Part shown: piece after piece, positions 1-7,970 of the stretch
Layout: every line of letters starts with the position of its first letter
How positions within the stretch are numbered: position 1 is the stretch's first letter
Origin: Arthrobacter sp. CAN_C5
Lineage (GTDB): Bacteria; Actinomycetota; Actinomycetes; Actinomycetales; Micrococcaceae
DNA length: 64,000 bases
Direction: 5' to 3'
Assembly (NCBI RefSeq): GCF_017875735.1
Contig: NZ_JAGGMZ010000001.1
Coordinates: forward strand, 1,860,001 to 1,924,000
Position numbers and translations under genes: made by a program
Notes under the pieces: model-generated
Database searches by the model: none
What the model was told of the DNA's origin: nothing
What the model saw: only the letters and a program-made list of their open reading frames with translations

Positions 1-170
1 ACGCTGTGGTGCTTAATGCGGCGGCCGGGCTCGTGGCGTTCGATACCCAGCATGCGGCGCCACTGATCGATCGGCTTACGGCCGCGATGCGGCGTGCCGA
101 AGCCTCGATCGACTCGGGGGCCGCGCAGGCCGCGCTGGACAAGTGGGTGCGGGTGACCGGCGGCGCCTAG
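1..170 (+). CDS. trpD: Anthranilate phosphoribosyltransferase, C-terminal end (partial)
   Basis: Only the last 55 codons are present; the reading frame enters at base 3 and stops with TAG at 168-170. The visible residues (VLNAAAGLVAF near the start, then an amphipathic helix ending LDKWV) match the conserved C-terminal helices of TrpD, which transfers phosphoribose from PRPP to anthranilate in tryptophan synthesis. The gene converges on the CutC gene and their stop codons overlap. Family assignment is from motif recognition of a fragment, so moderately sure. Confidence 0.75.
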   Translation, partial: AVVLNAAAGLVAFDTQHAAPLIDRLTAAMRRAEASIDSGAAQAALDKWVRVTGGA

Positions 171-892
171 GGCAGTCGGTTGGCCCGCCCGATTACCTCG
201 GCAACCTGCAGCGGGTCGGTGACCTGGTAACTGTTGCCCTCCGTATCCGACACTCCAAGGGAGATGCCGCCTCCGGGCGGACGGTGGGTTGCCTTCGCCG
301 AGAGGTGGACCTCGGTGATCCCGACGGCGGACAGCGCCGGGAGGTCGCCAAGGACCACGCCACCGCCCGCGAGGATGGTCAGGCCGCTCTGCGCGGCGAC
401 CATCGACCCGAGAGTGTCAAGGCCCTGTGCCGCGGAAACCGCGCCGCCGGAGGTCAGTACCCTGGTGAACCCAGCCGCGGAGATCGCCTCAAGGGCGTGG
501 ACAGGCGAGGGGGTGTGGTCGATCGCCTGGTGGAAGGTGTACTCGATGGCGGGAGCCGCCTGCCGCAGGATCCTCAGCGCCCCGGCGTCGACGTCGTCGC
601 CGGCCGTCAGGACCCCGACGACGACGCCCGCCGCACCCTCGGACGCAGCCGCATCGATGTCCGCGGCCATCACGTCGAGCTCGGCGGGGGAGTAGGTGAA
701 TCCCCCAGGGCGGGGGCGAATCAGCACGTGCAGGGGCAGGGCCGGAACCATGGCCCTGATCCGGCGGACCAGCCCGACGGAGGGTGTCAGCCCTCCCAGC
801 GGCAGACCCACGCAGAGTTCAGCGCGCGCCGCACCAGCGTGGTCGGCTATCGCCGCGCCGGCGGGGTCCTGCACCGCGATCTCTACCCGCAT
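167..892 (-). CDS. cutC: CutC family protein (copper homeostasis-type TIM barrel)
   Basis: A 241-residue protein of the length usual for CutC, a small cytosolic TIM-barrel family linked genetically to copper tolerance; its biochemical role is not settled. Diagnostic blocks are visible in order: MRVEIAV at the N-terminus, AELCVGLPLGGLTPS at about 26-40, IRPRPGGFTYS at about 58-68, VVVGVLTAGDDVD near 90, TFHQAID near 118 and LTSGG near 145. The stop codon overlaps the trpD stop. It lies 2 bases downstream of the AsnC-type gene on the same strand and may be co-transcribed with it. Confidence 0.9.
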   Translation of the reverse strand: MRVEIAVQDPAGAAIADHAGAARAELCVGLPLGGLTPSVGLVRRIRAMVPALPLHVLIRPRPGGFTYSPAELDVMAADIDAAASEGAAGVVVGVLTAGDDVDAGALRILRQAAPAIEYTFHQAIDHTPSPVHALEAISAAGFTRVLTSGGAVSAAQGLDTLGSMVAAQSGLTILAGGGVVLGDLPALSAVGITEVHLSAKATHRPPGGGISLGVSDTEGNSYQVTDPLQVAEVIGRANRLP

Positions 893-894
893 CC

Positions 895-1176
895 TCAGCC
901 TTCGAAGCCCAACGAGAAGGCAGTATCGAGGTCGTGCTGTGAATAGGAGCGGAAGGCGATCTGGGTGGTGGTGGACTCCACCCCCTCAACCTTGGAGAGG
1001 CGGTCGGCGATGACGTCGGCCAGGTCCTCGTGCCTGCTGACCCGTGCAATGGCAATGAGGTCCCACTCCCCGGTCACCGAATAGACCTCGCTGATGCCAT
1101 CGATCTCGGAGATTTCCTGGGCACACTCGGGGATCCGGGAAGCGTCGGTCTGGATCAGGACGAAAGCGGTAATCAT
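895..1176 (-). CDS. Stand-alone AsnC/Lrp ligand-binding (RAM) domain protein
   Basis: A 93-residue protein starting MITAFVLIQTD, with the alpha/beta fold pattern of the RAM effector domain of Lrp/AsnC regulators (GISEVYSVTGEWDLIAIARV in the centre) but no helix-turn-helix. Such single-domain proteins are common in actinobacteria and are thought to bind amino acids or modulate full-length Lrp partners. ATG at 1176 is chosen over a longer GTG-initiated frame because the domain begins exactly there. The position beside trpD suggests a link to amino-acid metabolism, but this is inference. Confidence 0.85.
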   Translation of the reverse strand: MITAFVLIQTDASRIPECAQEISEIDGISEVYSVTGEWDLIAIARVSRHEDLADVIADRLSKVEGVESTTTQIAFRSYSQHDLDTAFSLGFEG

Positions 1177-1231
1177 GGGGTGTCTCCCTGGCAGAGGTGG
1201 AACTGACTGGTGATACAGGCTTGCAGCTAAC

Positions 1232-1648
1232 TTATCGCGAAGTACCACGCTGCCGCAGGACGAGTGACGCCACAGTGCGGGGGAGAACCAGGACCGCGCC
1301 CAGAACCACGACGGCGACCACGAGGAAACTCACCGCCATCCCACCGCCCAGCAGCGCACGGATCGCGAGGCCTCCCACCGCTGTACCAAGCCATACGAGC
1401 ACACCGGTTGGCCAGGGCACGGCAGGCGACCGCCAGGCCCTCAGCACAACCCAGGTGAGCAGGCAGGCAGCAAGGAAAGGCCCAGCGGTGCTGAGGATGC
1501 CCAGGATCGCCAGCCCGGACTCGTGGGTTGAGCGCCCGGTTGCTGCAAAGGCGATGATCAGGCCCAGATCGGCCAGCAGCCAGCCCGCAGCCTGCCTGCG
1601 TGGCGCTGCGTTGCGGGTAAAGGACGAGTGGTCTGTTGGGGGAGTCAT
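1232..1648 (-). CDS. DUF3054 domain membrane protein
   Basis: A 138-residue predicted integral membrane protein with about four hydrophobic segments (roughly 22-38, 45-68, 82-97, 104-121). The motif GRSTHESG near residues 38-45, between the first two segments, is the hallmark of DUF3054, an actinobacterial family without known function. An arginine-rich tail ends the protein. It is read in the same direction as the upstream alpha/beta hydrolase, 11 bases after that gene's stop, so the two are likely one transcript. Confidence 0.85.
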   Translation of the reverse strand: MTPPTDHSSFTRNAAPRRQAAGWLLADLGLIIAFAATGRSTHESGLAILGILSTAGPFLAACLLTWVVLRAWRSPAVPWPTGVLVWLGTAVGGLAIRALLGGGMAVSFLVVAVVVLGAVLVLPRTVASLVLRQRGTSR

Positions 1649-1659
1649 CGACTGGATGT

Positions 1660-2436
1660 TCAGGAGGTGCTGTCGAGGATCAGACGCGCGGCCGGCGCGG
1701 GCTGGTCCCAGTGGGGGAAGTGTCCGCTCGCATCAAACCAGTGCAGCGAGGCGTCCGGGAAGCGCCGCTGCGCGGTGGCCGCCTGGCTGGCGGGAGTAAC
1801 GCGGTCCTGCCGGCCCCACCCGATGACCACCCTGCCGGGAAGGGATCCGCGGGCTGCGCCCTGCTGGAGTGGTCCCTCGATGAGAGACCGCAGTGCTTCG
1901 TCAAGGCTGGGTGAGGCGGAGTAGCCCCGCAACTCGGTCAGGACCAGGTGGGGGTGGAGCTTCCAGGGGTGGGCTGAAAACTGCGCCAGGAGGGCGGTCC
2001 GCCCGGCTGCAGTCCTGGTCAGGAAGGACAGCGCCGGCTGGATGGCCCGCACCAGGGCGACCGAGGCGGTGATACTGACCCCGAACACCAGCCGCTGGCG
2101 GTCGCTCCAGAATCCACCAGGGTCCAGCGAAACAGTGGTGCCCGGGTGCCCGCGCCGGGCGAGTTCAAGCACCATCCGTGCGCCCATCGAACTTCCCACC
2201 AGGTCTATGCCCTGAAATCCTTCGGCCTCGATAAACCGTTCGAGCGCGTCGGTGAGTGTTCCGACGGTCGCCGGGCCTACGAGGGGTGAGCTGCGGCCGA
2301 ATCCGGGCAGGTCGACGGCGATCACGTCGCGCTCGGCGGTCAGCGCCGGCATGATCGGATCCCAGGTGCGCAGGCTCGAACCGAGACCGTGCACCAGGAG
2401 GAGGGGTTTGCCGCTGCCATGTCGTTCGAAATGCAT
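1660..2436 (-). CDS. Alpha/beta hydrolase
   Basis: A 258-residue protein with the full alpha/beta-hydrolase plan: oxyanion-hole HG at residues 16-17, a nucleophile elbow GSSMG with Ser83, a late acidic residue in WGRQDRVTP and a final catalytic histidine in ASGHFPHWDQP. No signal peptide is seen, so it is probably cytosolic. The acceptor/lid region is ordinary, and substrate cannot be predicted; esterase, lipase or C-C hydrolase roles are all possible. Confidence 0.88.
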   Translation of the reverse strand: MHFERHGSGKPLLLVHGLGSSLRTWDPIMPALTAERDVIAVDLPGFGRSSPLVGPATVGTLTDALERFIEAEGFQGIDLVGSSMGARMVLELARRGHPGTTVSLDPGGFWSDRQRLVFGVSITASVALVRAIQPALSFLTRTAAGRTALLAQFSAHPWKLHPHLVLTELRGYSASPSLDEALRSLIEGPLQQGAARGSLPGRVVIGWGRQDRVTPASQAATAQRRFPDASLHWFDASGHFPHWDQPAPAARLILDSTS

Positions 2437-2542
2437 CAGGATCCTTCACTTGGGAGTCCTTCAACTGTAGGCATTCGTACGTCGAATAGATGAACCCGAC
2501 CAGCTATTCCCCCCGCACTCATGTCGGCCTACGCTATGGAAC

Positions 2543-2815
2543 ATGTGCAGAAATATCCGACCTTTGTCTAATTTCGAACCGTCTGCCACCGACGAGGAAA
2601 TCCACGCAGCCGCCCTGCAATACGTTCGCAAGGTCAGCGGTTCCGCCCGTCCCTCGAAGGTCAACCAGGAGGTGTTTGACACCGCTGTCGAACGCATCGC
2701 CCACGTGACGGCGCACCTCCTCGACGATCTGGTCACCACGGCTCCTCCCAAGGACCGTGAAAGTGAAGCTGAGAAGCACCGCGCGCGAACAGCTAAACGA
2801 TTCGCGACCGCTTAG
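2543..2815 (+). CDS. DUF2277 family protein
   Basis: A 90-residue protein beginning MCRNIRPLSNFEP and continuing ATDEEIHAAALQYVRKVSG, then LVTTAPPKDRE and a basic C-terminus. These are the conserved blocks of DUF2277, a small widespread bacterial family of unknown function; the MCRNI start is nearly invariant in it. It is divergent from the alpha/beta hydrolase gene and lies upstream of a VOC-family gene on the same strand. Confidence 0.88.
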   Translation: MCRNIRPLSNFEPSATDEEIHAAALQYVRKVSGSARPSKVNQEVFDTAVERIAHVTAHLLDDLVTTAPPKDRESEAEKHRARTAKRFATA

Positions 2816-2924
2816 CAGTTCCTGGCCCCGGCTCGCCACTGCGGGGTCGGGCAGGCTCGTCGTGGGCCTGCCATCGATGACTGCCGTCCAGCCTTCACCC
2901 CTTCAGCACTGTCAGGAGTTTGTG

Positions 2925-3335
2925 ATGACCACCCGATTGAATCCCTACCTGAATTTCGCAGGTAACGCCCGGGAGGCAATGACCTTCTACCACTCGGTCT
3001 TCGCTGGCGAACTCACGCTGAGCACGTTCGGCGAGAACCAGATGAGCGAGGACCCTTCCGACGCCGAAAAAATCATGCATGGGCACCTCGAAACGGATGC
3101 CGGCCTGGTGCTGATGGGCGCCGATATTCCCACCGGGATGCCCTATACCGAGGGCGACGCCTTTTCGGTGTCATTGAGCGGCGAGGATGAGGAGGAATTG
3201 CGCAGCTACTGGGAAAAGCTCTCCGGTTCAGGCACCGTCACGGTGCCGCTGGAGCGGGCGCCCTGGGGCGACAGCTTCGGTATGTGCAAGGACCAGTACG
3301 GGGTCGACTGGCTGGTCAACATTAGCGGTTCCTGA
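2925..3335 (+). CDS. VOC family protein (PhnB/glyoxalase-like)
   Basis: A 136-residue PhnB-type VOC protein: LNPYLNFAGNAREAM at the N-terminus, MHGHLETDAGLVLMGAD in the middle and PWGDSFGMCKDQYGVDWLVN at the end. The ATG at 2925 follows a CAGGAG ribosome-binding site and gives the usual family start; an upstream in-frame ATG would add an unrelated extension. These proteins form metal-centred or ligand-binding dimers; the actual substrate here is unknown. Confidence 0.88.
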   Translation: MTTRLNPYLNFAGNAREAMTFYHSVFAGELTLSTFGENQMSEDPSDAEKIMHGHLETDAGLVLMGADIPTGMPYTEGDAFSVSLSGEDEEELRSYWEKLSGSGTVTVPLERAPWGDSFGMCKDQYGVDWLVNISGS

Positions 3336-3371
3336 CGGCATTCGGACTGGCAGGACAAGCGGGGTATCCAC

Positions 3372-4133
3372 GTGGGCTTCGACGTCGCCGCTGATGCCTA
3401 TGACCGGTTCATGGGCCAGTATTCGGGGCCACTTGGAGGGGAATTCCTGCGTTTGGCCGGGGTCCGGAGCGGCCATCGTGCACTCGACGTGGGATGCGGT
3501 CCGGGTGCCCTGACAGCCCGGCTGGTGTCCCTGCTGGGAGCCGGTGGGGTCGCGGCGGTTGACCCCTCGCCCCCGTTCGTGGCGGCTGCCCGGAACCGGC
3601 TTCCGGGCGTCGACATCCGTCGCGGCGCGGCGGAGCACCTCCCCTTTGCCGACAGCGTTTTCGATGCGACCCTCGCGCAACTGGTGATCCACTTCCTTGC
3701 CGACCCTGTCGCTGGCCTGCGGGAAATGTCACGGGTCACCCGCAGCGGTGGTGTCGTGGCGGCATGCGTGTGGGATCACGCCGGAGGAAAAGGTCCACTG
3801 GCCACGTTCTGGGAGGCGGTCCAGTCGATTGATGACCGGGCACTCACCGAAGCACTCCTGCCCGGCACAGCCGAAGGGCAGCTTGCCGACCTGTTCGACA
3901 CTGCTGGTCTGCTGGAGATCGAGCAAGGTAGTGCGTCAGTGCGGGTGGAATTCGGCTCATTCGCCGCCTGGTGGGAACCCTTCACCCTCGGCGTCGGCCC
4001 GGCGGGGGACCATGTCAGGTGCCTGGATGTCCGGGGCCGTGATGAGTTGCGGCACGCCTGCGCCGGGTTGCTTCCGGCCGCGCCCTTCGGGATTGATGCG
4101 ACCGCCTGGACCGTCAGGGCTCGCGCCCGGTGA
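3372..4133 (+). CDS. Class I SAM-dependent methyltransferase
   Basis: A 253-residue protein with GTG start. Motif I (LDVGCGPGALTARL, about residues 40-53) binds SAM; VDPSPPFVAAA supplies the acidic loop after strand 2, and the AEHLPFADSVFDATLAQLVIHF block is the post-motif II region of Methyltransf_11-type enzymes. It acts on an unknown small molecule in the cytosol. The gene starts 36 bases after the VOC gene and may share its transcript. Confidence 0.85.
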   Translation: MGFDVAADAYDRFMGQYSGPLGGEFLRLAGVRSGHRALDVGCGPGALTARLVSLLGAGGVAAVDPSPPFVAAARNRLPGVDIRRGAAEHLPFADSVFDATLAQLVIHFLADPVAGLREMSRVTRSGGVVAACVWDHAGGKGPLATFWEAVQSIDDRALTEALLPGTAEGQLADLFDTAGLLEIEQGSASVRVEFGSFAAWWEPFTLGVGPAGDHVRCLDVRGRDELRHACAGLLPAAPFGIDATAWTVRARAR

Positions 4134-4209
4134 CTACCCTGGCCCCGCGGACACTCCGATCGCCCGGACTGGTCCGCTGCTGATCAACGGGCTGTTCAGC
4201 TGGGTCAGC

Positions 4210-4914
4210 TCAGGATGCCCGGTCGACGGCGGCGAGTAGCGCCGCCCCAAGATCAGCAGGCCGGGTGAACTGTGGCCAGTGCCCGGTGGGTAGATCGACG
4301 TAGTCGACGTCCTGGATTCGGGTGAGCTCGGCGAAGAACGGATCCCCGGCAGCCATCCACCGTTTGAGTTGCTCCGAGGTAAATTCGCAACAGATTACCG
4401 TCGCCGGGACGGCGAGACGGCGTTCGTCGTGCAATACCTGCCGGTCAATGGCGACGCCCCTCGGCTGCGGGATGGCACGGGCGATGAAGGCTGCTCGCAG
4501 CGTTTCATCCAGGCCGATGAGGTCATCCTCCTCGAATACCTCCCAGGCGGGAAGCGGGATGTCGTCACCGTCGGACGGTAGCTCGTCGTTGATGTTTCCG
4601 CCGTCGCCCAAGGGGCCGCTGTCAACGTAGATTGCCCGGAGCACCCTGTCGGGGCGCTGATCGAGTGCGCCGTAGATGATGGCTCCGCCGCCGGAGTGAC
4701 CCACCAGCACCACGGGCCCGTCGACGTCGTCGATCGCCGTGACCACTGCGTCAATGTGCTGGCGGAGCCCTATCCCGGACCGGGGTGCGTCCTTAGCCTC
4801 CAGACCGGGCAGGGTGAGGGGATGGACGTGGTGTCCGGCCGCCGCGAGCGTGGGAGTCACCTCATCCCACGATGACGCATCCAGCCAGAATCCGGGTACC
4901 AGAATGATGTCCAT
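4210..4914 (-). CDS. Alpha/beta hydrolase (salicylate esterase-like group)
   Basis: A 234-residue hydrolase beginning MDIILVPGFWLDASSW, with the nucleophile elbow GHSGGG (Ser74) and a C-terminal LPTGHWPQF that carries the catalytic histidine. The N-terminal VPGFW and GHSGGG combination is typical of small esterase-like alpha/beta hydrolases related to plant methylesterases. It converges with the methyltransferase gene. Substrate unknown. Confidence 0.85.
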   Translation of the reverse strand: MDIILVPGFWLDASSWDEVTPTLAAAGHHVHPLTLPGLEAKDAPRSGIGLRQHIDAVVTAIDDVDGPVVLVGHSGGGAIIYGALDQRPDRVLRAIYVDSGPLGDGGNINDELPSDGDDIPLPAWEVFEEDDLIGLDETLRAAFIARAIPQPRGVAIDRQVLHDERRLAVPATVICCEFTSEQLKRWMAAGDPFFAELTRIQDVDYVDLPTGHWPQFTRPADLGAALLAAVDRAS

Positions 4915-5021
4915 GCCCGGGACCCTAGCCCGATCCGGCGCTTATCGGCAAGCAACCGGCATGACCTGAGCCGCCGTTCCCTGGGGAGGTAGGGAACCTG
5001 CCAGCGACCATCAGGGCCAGT

Positions 5022-5765
5022 TCAGCGGTCCAGGGTCGCACCAGAGCGGTCAGCCGGGGGAGTGGCGTCGGTATCGGCGGCCACTGGCGACTGGTCCCTC
5101 AGGAAGAAGGCACCCAGGGACCCTGCGAGGGTGGCGAACACTGCTACCGAGTAGATTGCGAGCAGCACCTGGAGGATCCGGGCGAAGTGGTCGGTGGGGG
5201 TGATTCCAGATCCGGTGATGGTGGCCATTGAGGCTTCGAAGAGGGCATCGGTGTAGGACTCGTGGGATCCCGTCGCGTAGAGCAGCTGGCTGGAAGCGAG
5301 GATCACGACGGCGGTCACGGCCGCGAGCCAGCCAATTCTGCTGGAGAGCAGTCTGCCGGCCGAGCGCGACCCCCTGATGCCGGCCGAAAGGATGCCGCCG
5401 AAGCGGGCAAACCGGGCGACCCTGATCAACCGGAAGGCCTGCAGGGCCCTAAAGAATCTGAGGAAAGGAACCAGCAGAAAGATCAGCTGCCACCAATTCT
5501 TCCGCCAGAACGCGCGGCTGAAACTACCGATATATGCGCGCAACAGGAACTCGCCGACGAAGATCGCCCAGAAGACCCATCCGACGACGCCGAAGACCAG
5601 GACCAGGACCAGGTCTTCCGCCAGGAGCTGGCCCAGCACGATGAACAGGAAGATGATGCCGAGGATCCCCATCGGCTTGTCGAGCCTGCGCGCGAATTCC
5701 TCAGCAGAGCGTAGACGGTCGGTCAGCTGCTCCTGGGATTCCGGGCCGCTCGCCGGAGCCATCAC
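5022..5765 (-). CDS. Voltage-gated-like ion channel protein with atypical pore
   Basis: A 247-residue membrane protein with several hydrophobic segments, an S4-like arginine-spaced helix (FRALQAFRLIRVARFARFG, about 105-123) and a final pore-like region followed by a last transmembrane helix. In the place of the potassium filter (TVGYG) it has ATITGSGITP, so ion selectivity is unclear. The start overlaps the stop of the DUF421 gene by 4 bases, so the two are translationally coupled. Confidence 0.7.
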   Translation of the reverse strand: MMAPASGPESQEQLTDRLRSAEEFARRLDKPMGILGIIFLFIVLGQLLAEDLVLVLVFGVVGWVFWAIFVGEFLLRAYIGSFSRAFWRKNWWQLIFLLVPFLRFFRALQAFRLIRVARFARFGGILSAGIRGSRSAGRLLSSRIGWLAAVTAVVILASSQLLYATGSHESYTDALFEASMATITGSGITPTDHFARILQVLLAIYSVAVFATLAGSLGAFFLRDQSPVAADTDATPPADRSGATLDR

Positions 5766-6304
5766 GGGGTGCCGTTCGTGGGCAGGGGATGGTCGCGCCA
5801 GTTCTCCACCCCGGACAGCGCTGACCCGTTGCCCAGGGCGCTGTGGGGAATGACGCTGAGGGTGCCGTTGGTTTCGAGGACCACTGCGGCAATGTCCGAT
5901 ATTGCGCCGGTACCGGTGCTCCGGATTGCCTGCAGCACCTCGGATTCGGTCAGGCGGTTCCGTCGGAGCTGGCCGGTCTGGAGCTGGCCATCAATGACCA
6001 GGGCAACCGGCTTCGCGGTAACCACTGACCGGACCCGTGGCCACCGGGCCGAAAGCCAGGCGACGATGAATTGGAGGGATGCCAGCAACACCAGGGCTGT
6101 GAATCCCTGGGCGAAGGTGACATCGGCGCTGAGCAGGATTGTCGCAAGGGTGGATCCGAGGGCAACCGTGACGATGAAATCGAAGGCGTTGAGCTGGCCG
6201 AGCGTGCGTTTGCCCGACGCCCGCAACACCAGGACCAGGGCGGCATAGGACACCGATCCGATGATCAGCACACGGACAACTTGTTCCCACGATTCAAACC
6301 ACAT
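5762..6304 (-). CDS. DUF421 domain (YetF-type) membrane protein
   Basis: A 180-residue protein with three N-terminal transmembrane segments followed by a soluble domain. The block RASGKRTLGQLNAFDFIVTVALGS (about 29-52, membrane part) and the PVALVIDGQL / LTESEVLQAIRSTG blocks (soluble part) are characteristic of DUF421. Function of the family is unknown; it is often linked to envelope stress. It is the first gene of a two-gene unit with the channel-like protein. Confidence 0.88.
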   Translation of the reverse strand: MWFESWEQVVRVLIIGSVSYAALVLVLRASGKRTLGQLNAFDFIVTVALGSTLATILLSADVTFAQGFTALVLLASLQFIVAWLSARWPRVRSVVTAKPVALVIDGQLQTGQLRRNRLTESEVLQAIRSTGTGAISDIAAVVLETNGTLSVIPHSALGNGSALSGVENWRDHPLPTNGTP

Positions 6305-6500
6305 ACCGAAATCTTTTCACACCGGCTGCATTCGGCGGGCCTGGGGGAGTCCGGTGGCACGGCCAACCCTGAGGACGTCGACCATCGCGATCACGCGGGA
6401 CCGAACCTGTCGAAGGTCTGCGACCACAACAGATGGACATCATTTCTGGGTTATGCCCGGCCTGCGATACTTGCAACCACAAGCAATCCTCAGGAGAACC

Positions 6501-6752
6501 ATGAAGGATCAACCGTCGTCCCCGGCACCGGACAGGCGTGGAAAGCGTCGGAGACTGTTGGGGGCGTTGAGCGGGGCGATCCTGGGCTTCGTCGTGGCAT
6601 ACGTCGTATACGTGCTGATCACACCAGTGCTGGAGGCCAGCCCCGGGTTGATACGGGAGCTGCAGGGGTTGTCGTGGAATCTCGTTCCCGGCCTCACCGT
6701 GCTCGGTGGCGTCGTCGGATGGATGCTAGCCGGCCCCCGGCGACGGCGCTGA
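6501..6752 (+). CDS. Small two-helix membrane protein, unknown
   Basis: An 83-residue ORF with ATG at 6501 behind an AGGAG ribosome-binding site at 6491-6495. A polar basic N-terminus (SPAPDRRGKRRR) is followed by a hydrophobic segment (about 21-42) and a second one near the C-terminus (about 59-77) ending in a run of arginines. No family is recognised. Codon use and the ribosome-binding site make it a credible gene. Confidence 0.6.
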   Translation: MKDQPSSPAPDRRGKRRRLLGALSGAILGFVVAYVVYVLITPVLEASPGLIRELQGLSWNLVPGLTVLGGVVGWMLAGPRRRR

Positions 6753-6996
6753 AGAACAACCTGCTGGCCGCGGCAAGAGTGGCCCGGACGAAGCGCGGTC
6801 GTGCGAAAAGGGCTGCGGACTCCGATCTGAAATATCCGGTACTGGTACCTCTGCGTATTCAATTGGCATACCGCGAATCCACCCCAAAACAAGGCTCTTG
6901 CTAGGCCGATAACTATGGATAAAGGGCACTGAAGGATGACGCCCCGCCGCTCCAACTCAGTAGTGAGTCCTTCCATACGTCCCTCTGTTTCAGGCA

Positions 6997-7213
6997 TGAG
7001 GGCAACGGCAAGATATTCGGCGTGTGGTCTGGCGGGCAAACCGGATGGTTCGGTCCCTCATCGATGTTCTGAAGACAGTGAACCTGCTGTGAGCGGGAGA
7101 TCCTGGTGCGGTCCCTGTCGGATGGGATCGATCCGTAAACCTCGACGGGCCGGCTGATGCTGAATATGCTGGCAACCCTCGCGAAGTACGAACGTGGACT
7201 TATCACCGAACGA
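6997..7213 (+). pseudogene. Serine recombinase (resolvase/invertase) pseudogene
   Basis: Translating 7024-7086 gives VVWRANRMVRSLIDVLKTV, matching the VVWKLDRLGRS...LIDVLKTV block of Tn3-type resolvases. A frameshift near 7086 moves to a frame reading ILVRSLSDGIDP, a TAA stop, then TSTGRLMLNMLATLAKYERG and LITERA. This is the conserved core ending in the long E helix of the family. The catalytic serine region and the DNA-binding domain are not recognisable. At least one frameshift and one stop make it a clear pseudogene. Confidence 0.75.
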
Positions 7214-7609
7214 GCTAAACCTATTTGCCACCTCCAACCGAACGCCGTCGACAGCAGCGCATCATGATCCGGCTCATCCGCTGGTTGCTTTCCTCGAGAA
7301 TCCGGTACAGCTACCGGTTCGTCCGGCTGCCAATGCTGCTGCTACCCATTCCGCCGCGGGTCCGTAATCAGGTCGCCGGCGCCCTGTCTATGGCGCTATT
7401 GGCGTAGCCGCTCTGGTCATCGCAGGTGTGGTGCGAATGAAGGGTCGCCGGCCGATCGTGCCCGCCGGCCGGCGCGGGTCCGATGACGTCCCTGCGGAGG
7501 TAGCCGGTGATGAGGCAGCGCAGGGGAGAGGCTGACAGGTTCTGGGAGAACGTCAGGGCCCACGCCCGAGTGGCTGCTGGATCTGGACCGCGGTACCCAG
7601 GCGTTGAAT

Positions 7610-7798
7610 ATGATTGACCGGTCCCAAAAGGGCCAGCTTGCCAACGCCTCGATCTTCCGGTGGCGCGGCGTCGGCCGACCCCAGTTCCGCGCCCAGTCGC
7701 TCACACTGCGCACAGCCCTCCTCGGGCACGGATGGAACGAGCCGATCGTCTGGCCTCCGCTCACCGACATCGACATCGAAGCCCCAACGCTCTTCTGA
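7610..7798 (+). CDS. Short hypothetical ORF, doubtful
   Basis: A possible 62-residue product beginning MIDRSQKGQLANASIFRW and ending DIEAPTLF. The open frame extends upstream without an obvious ribosome-binding site. It resembles no family known to me. It could be the end of a longer disrupted gene, since the frame is open for about 65 bases before this ATG. Confidence 0.25.
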   Translation: MIDRSQKGQLANASIFRWRGVGRPQFRAQSLTLRTALLGHGWNEPIVWPPLTDIDIEAPTLF

Positions 7799-7970
7799 CT
7801 ATGGAGGGCACGCTCGGGCATCTGGTCACTTGCTGGTCGATTCGCGGGTATCAGTCCAGTCCCTGAGTCCCCGCGTCAATCGCCGTGTCAGGGCCATGTT
7901 CTACCCTTTGTAGTGGAGTCCTGTCCAGGGTGTCCGTCGTACCCGACCTATCTTTGGAGCATGATGCCTG

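Larger units (their letters stand above)
6753..7970. other. Decayed intergenic region between two intact genes
   Basis: About 1.2 kb with no intact gene I can defend. It holds a broken serine recombinase (separate entry) and short open stretches downstream of it. One (7437-7533) reads as the cytoplasmic end of a membrane protein: the hydrophobic run GVAALVIAGVV then a polar tail. A second (about 7544-7798) has a protein-like composition, including EWLLDLDRGTQ and a tryptophan-rich end. Neither has a convincing start or known family. The pattern fits remnants of a mobile element. Confidence 0.5.

Noticed and set aside
143..946. Long plus-strand open frame over the CutC gene
   Set aside because: It is the opposite strand of a well-recognised CutC; composition is arginine/glycine-rich without motifs.
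7225..7407. Basic, arginine-rich frame after the recombinase pseudogene
   Set aside because: No ribosome-binding site, no known motif; likely part of the decayed region.
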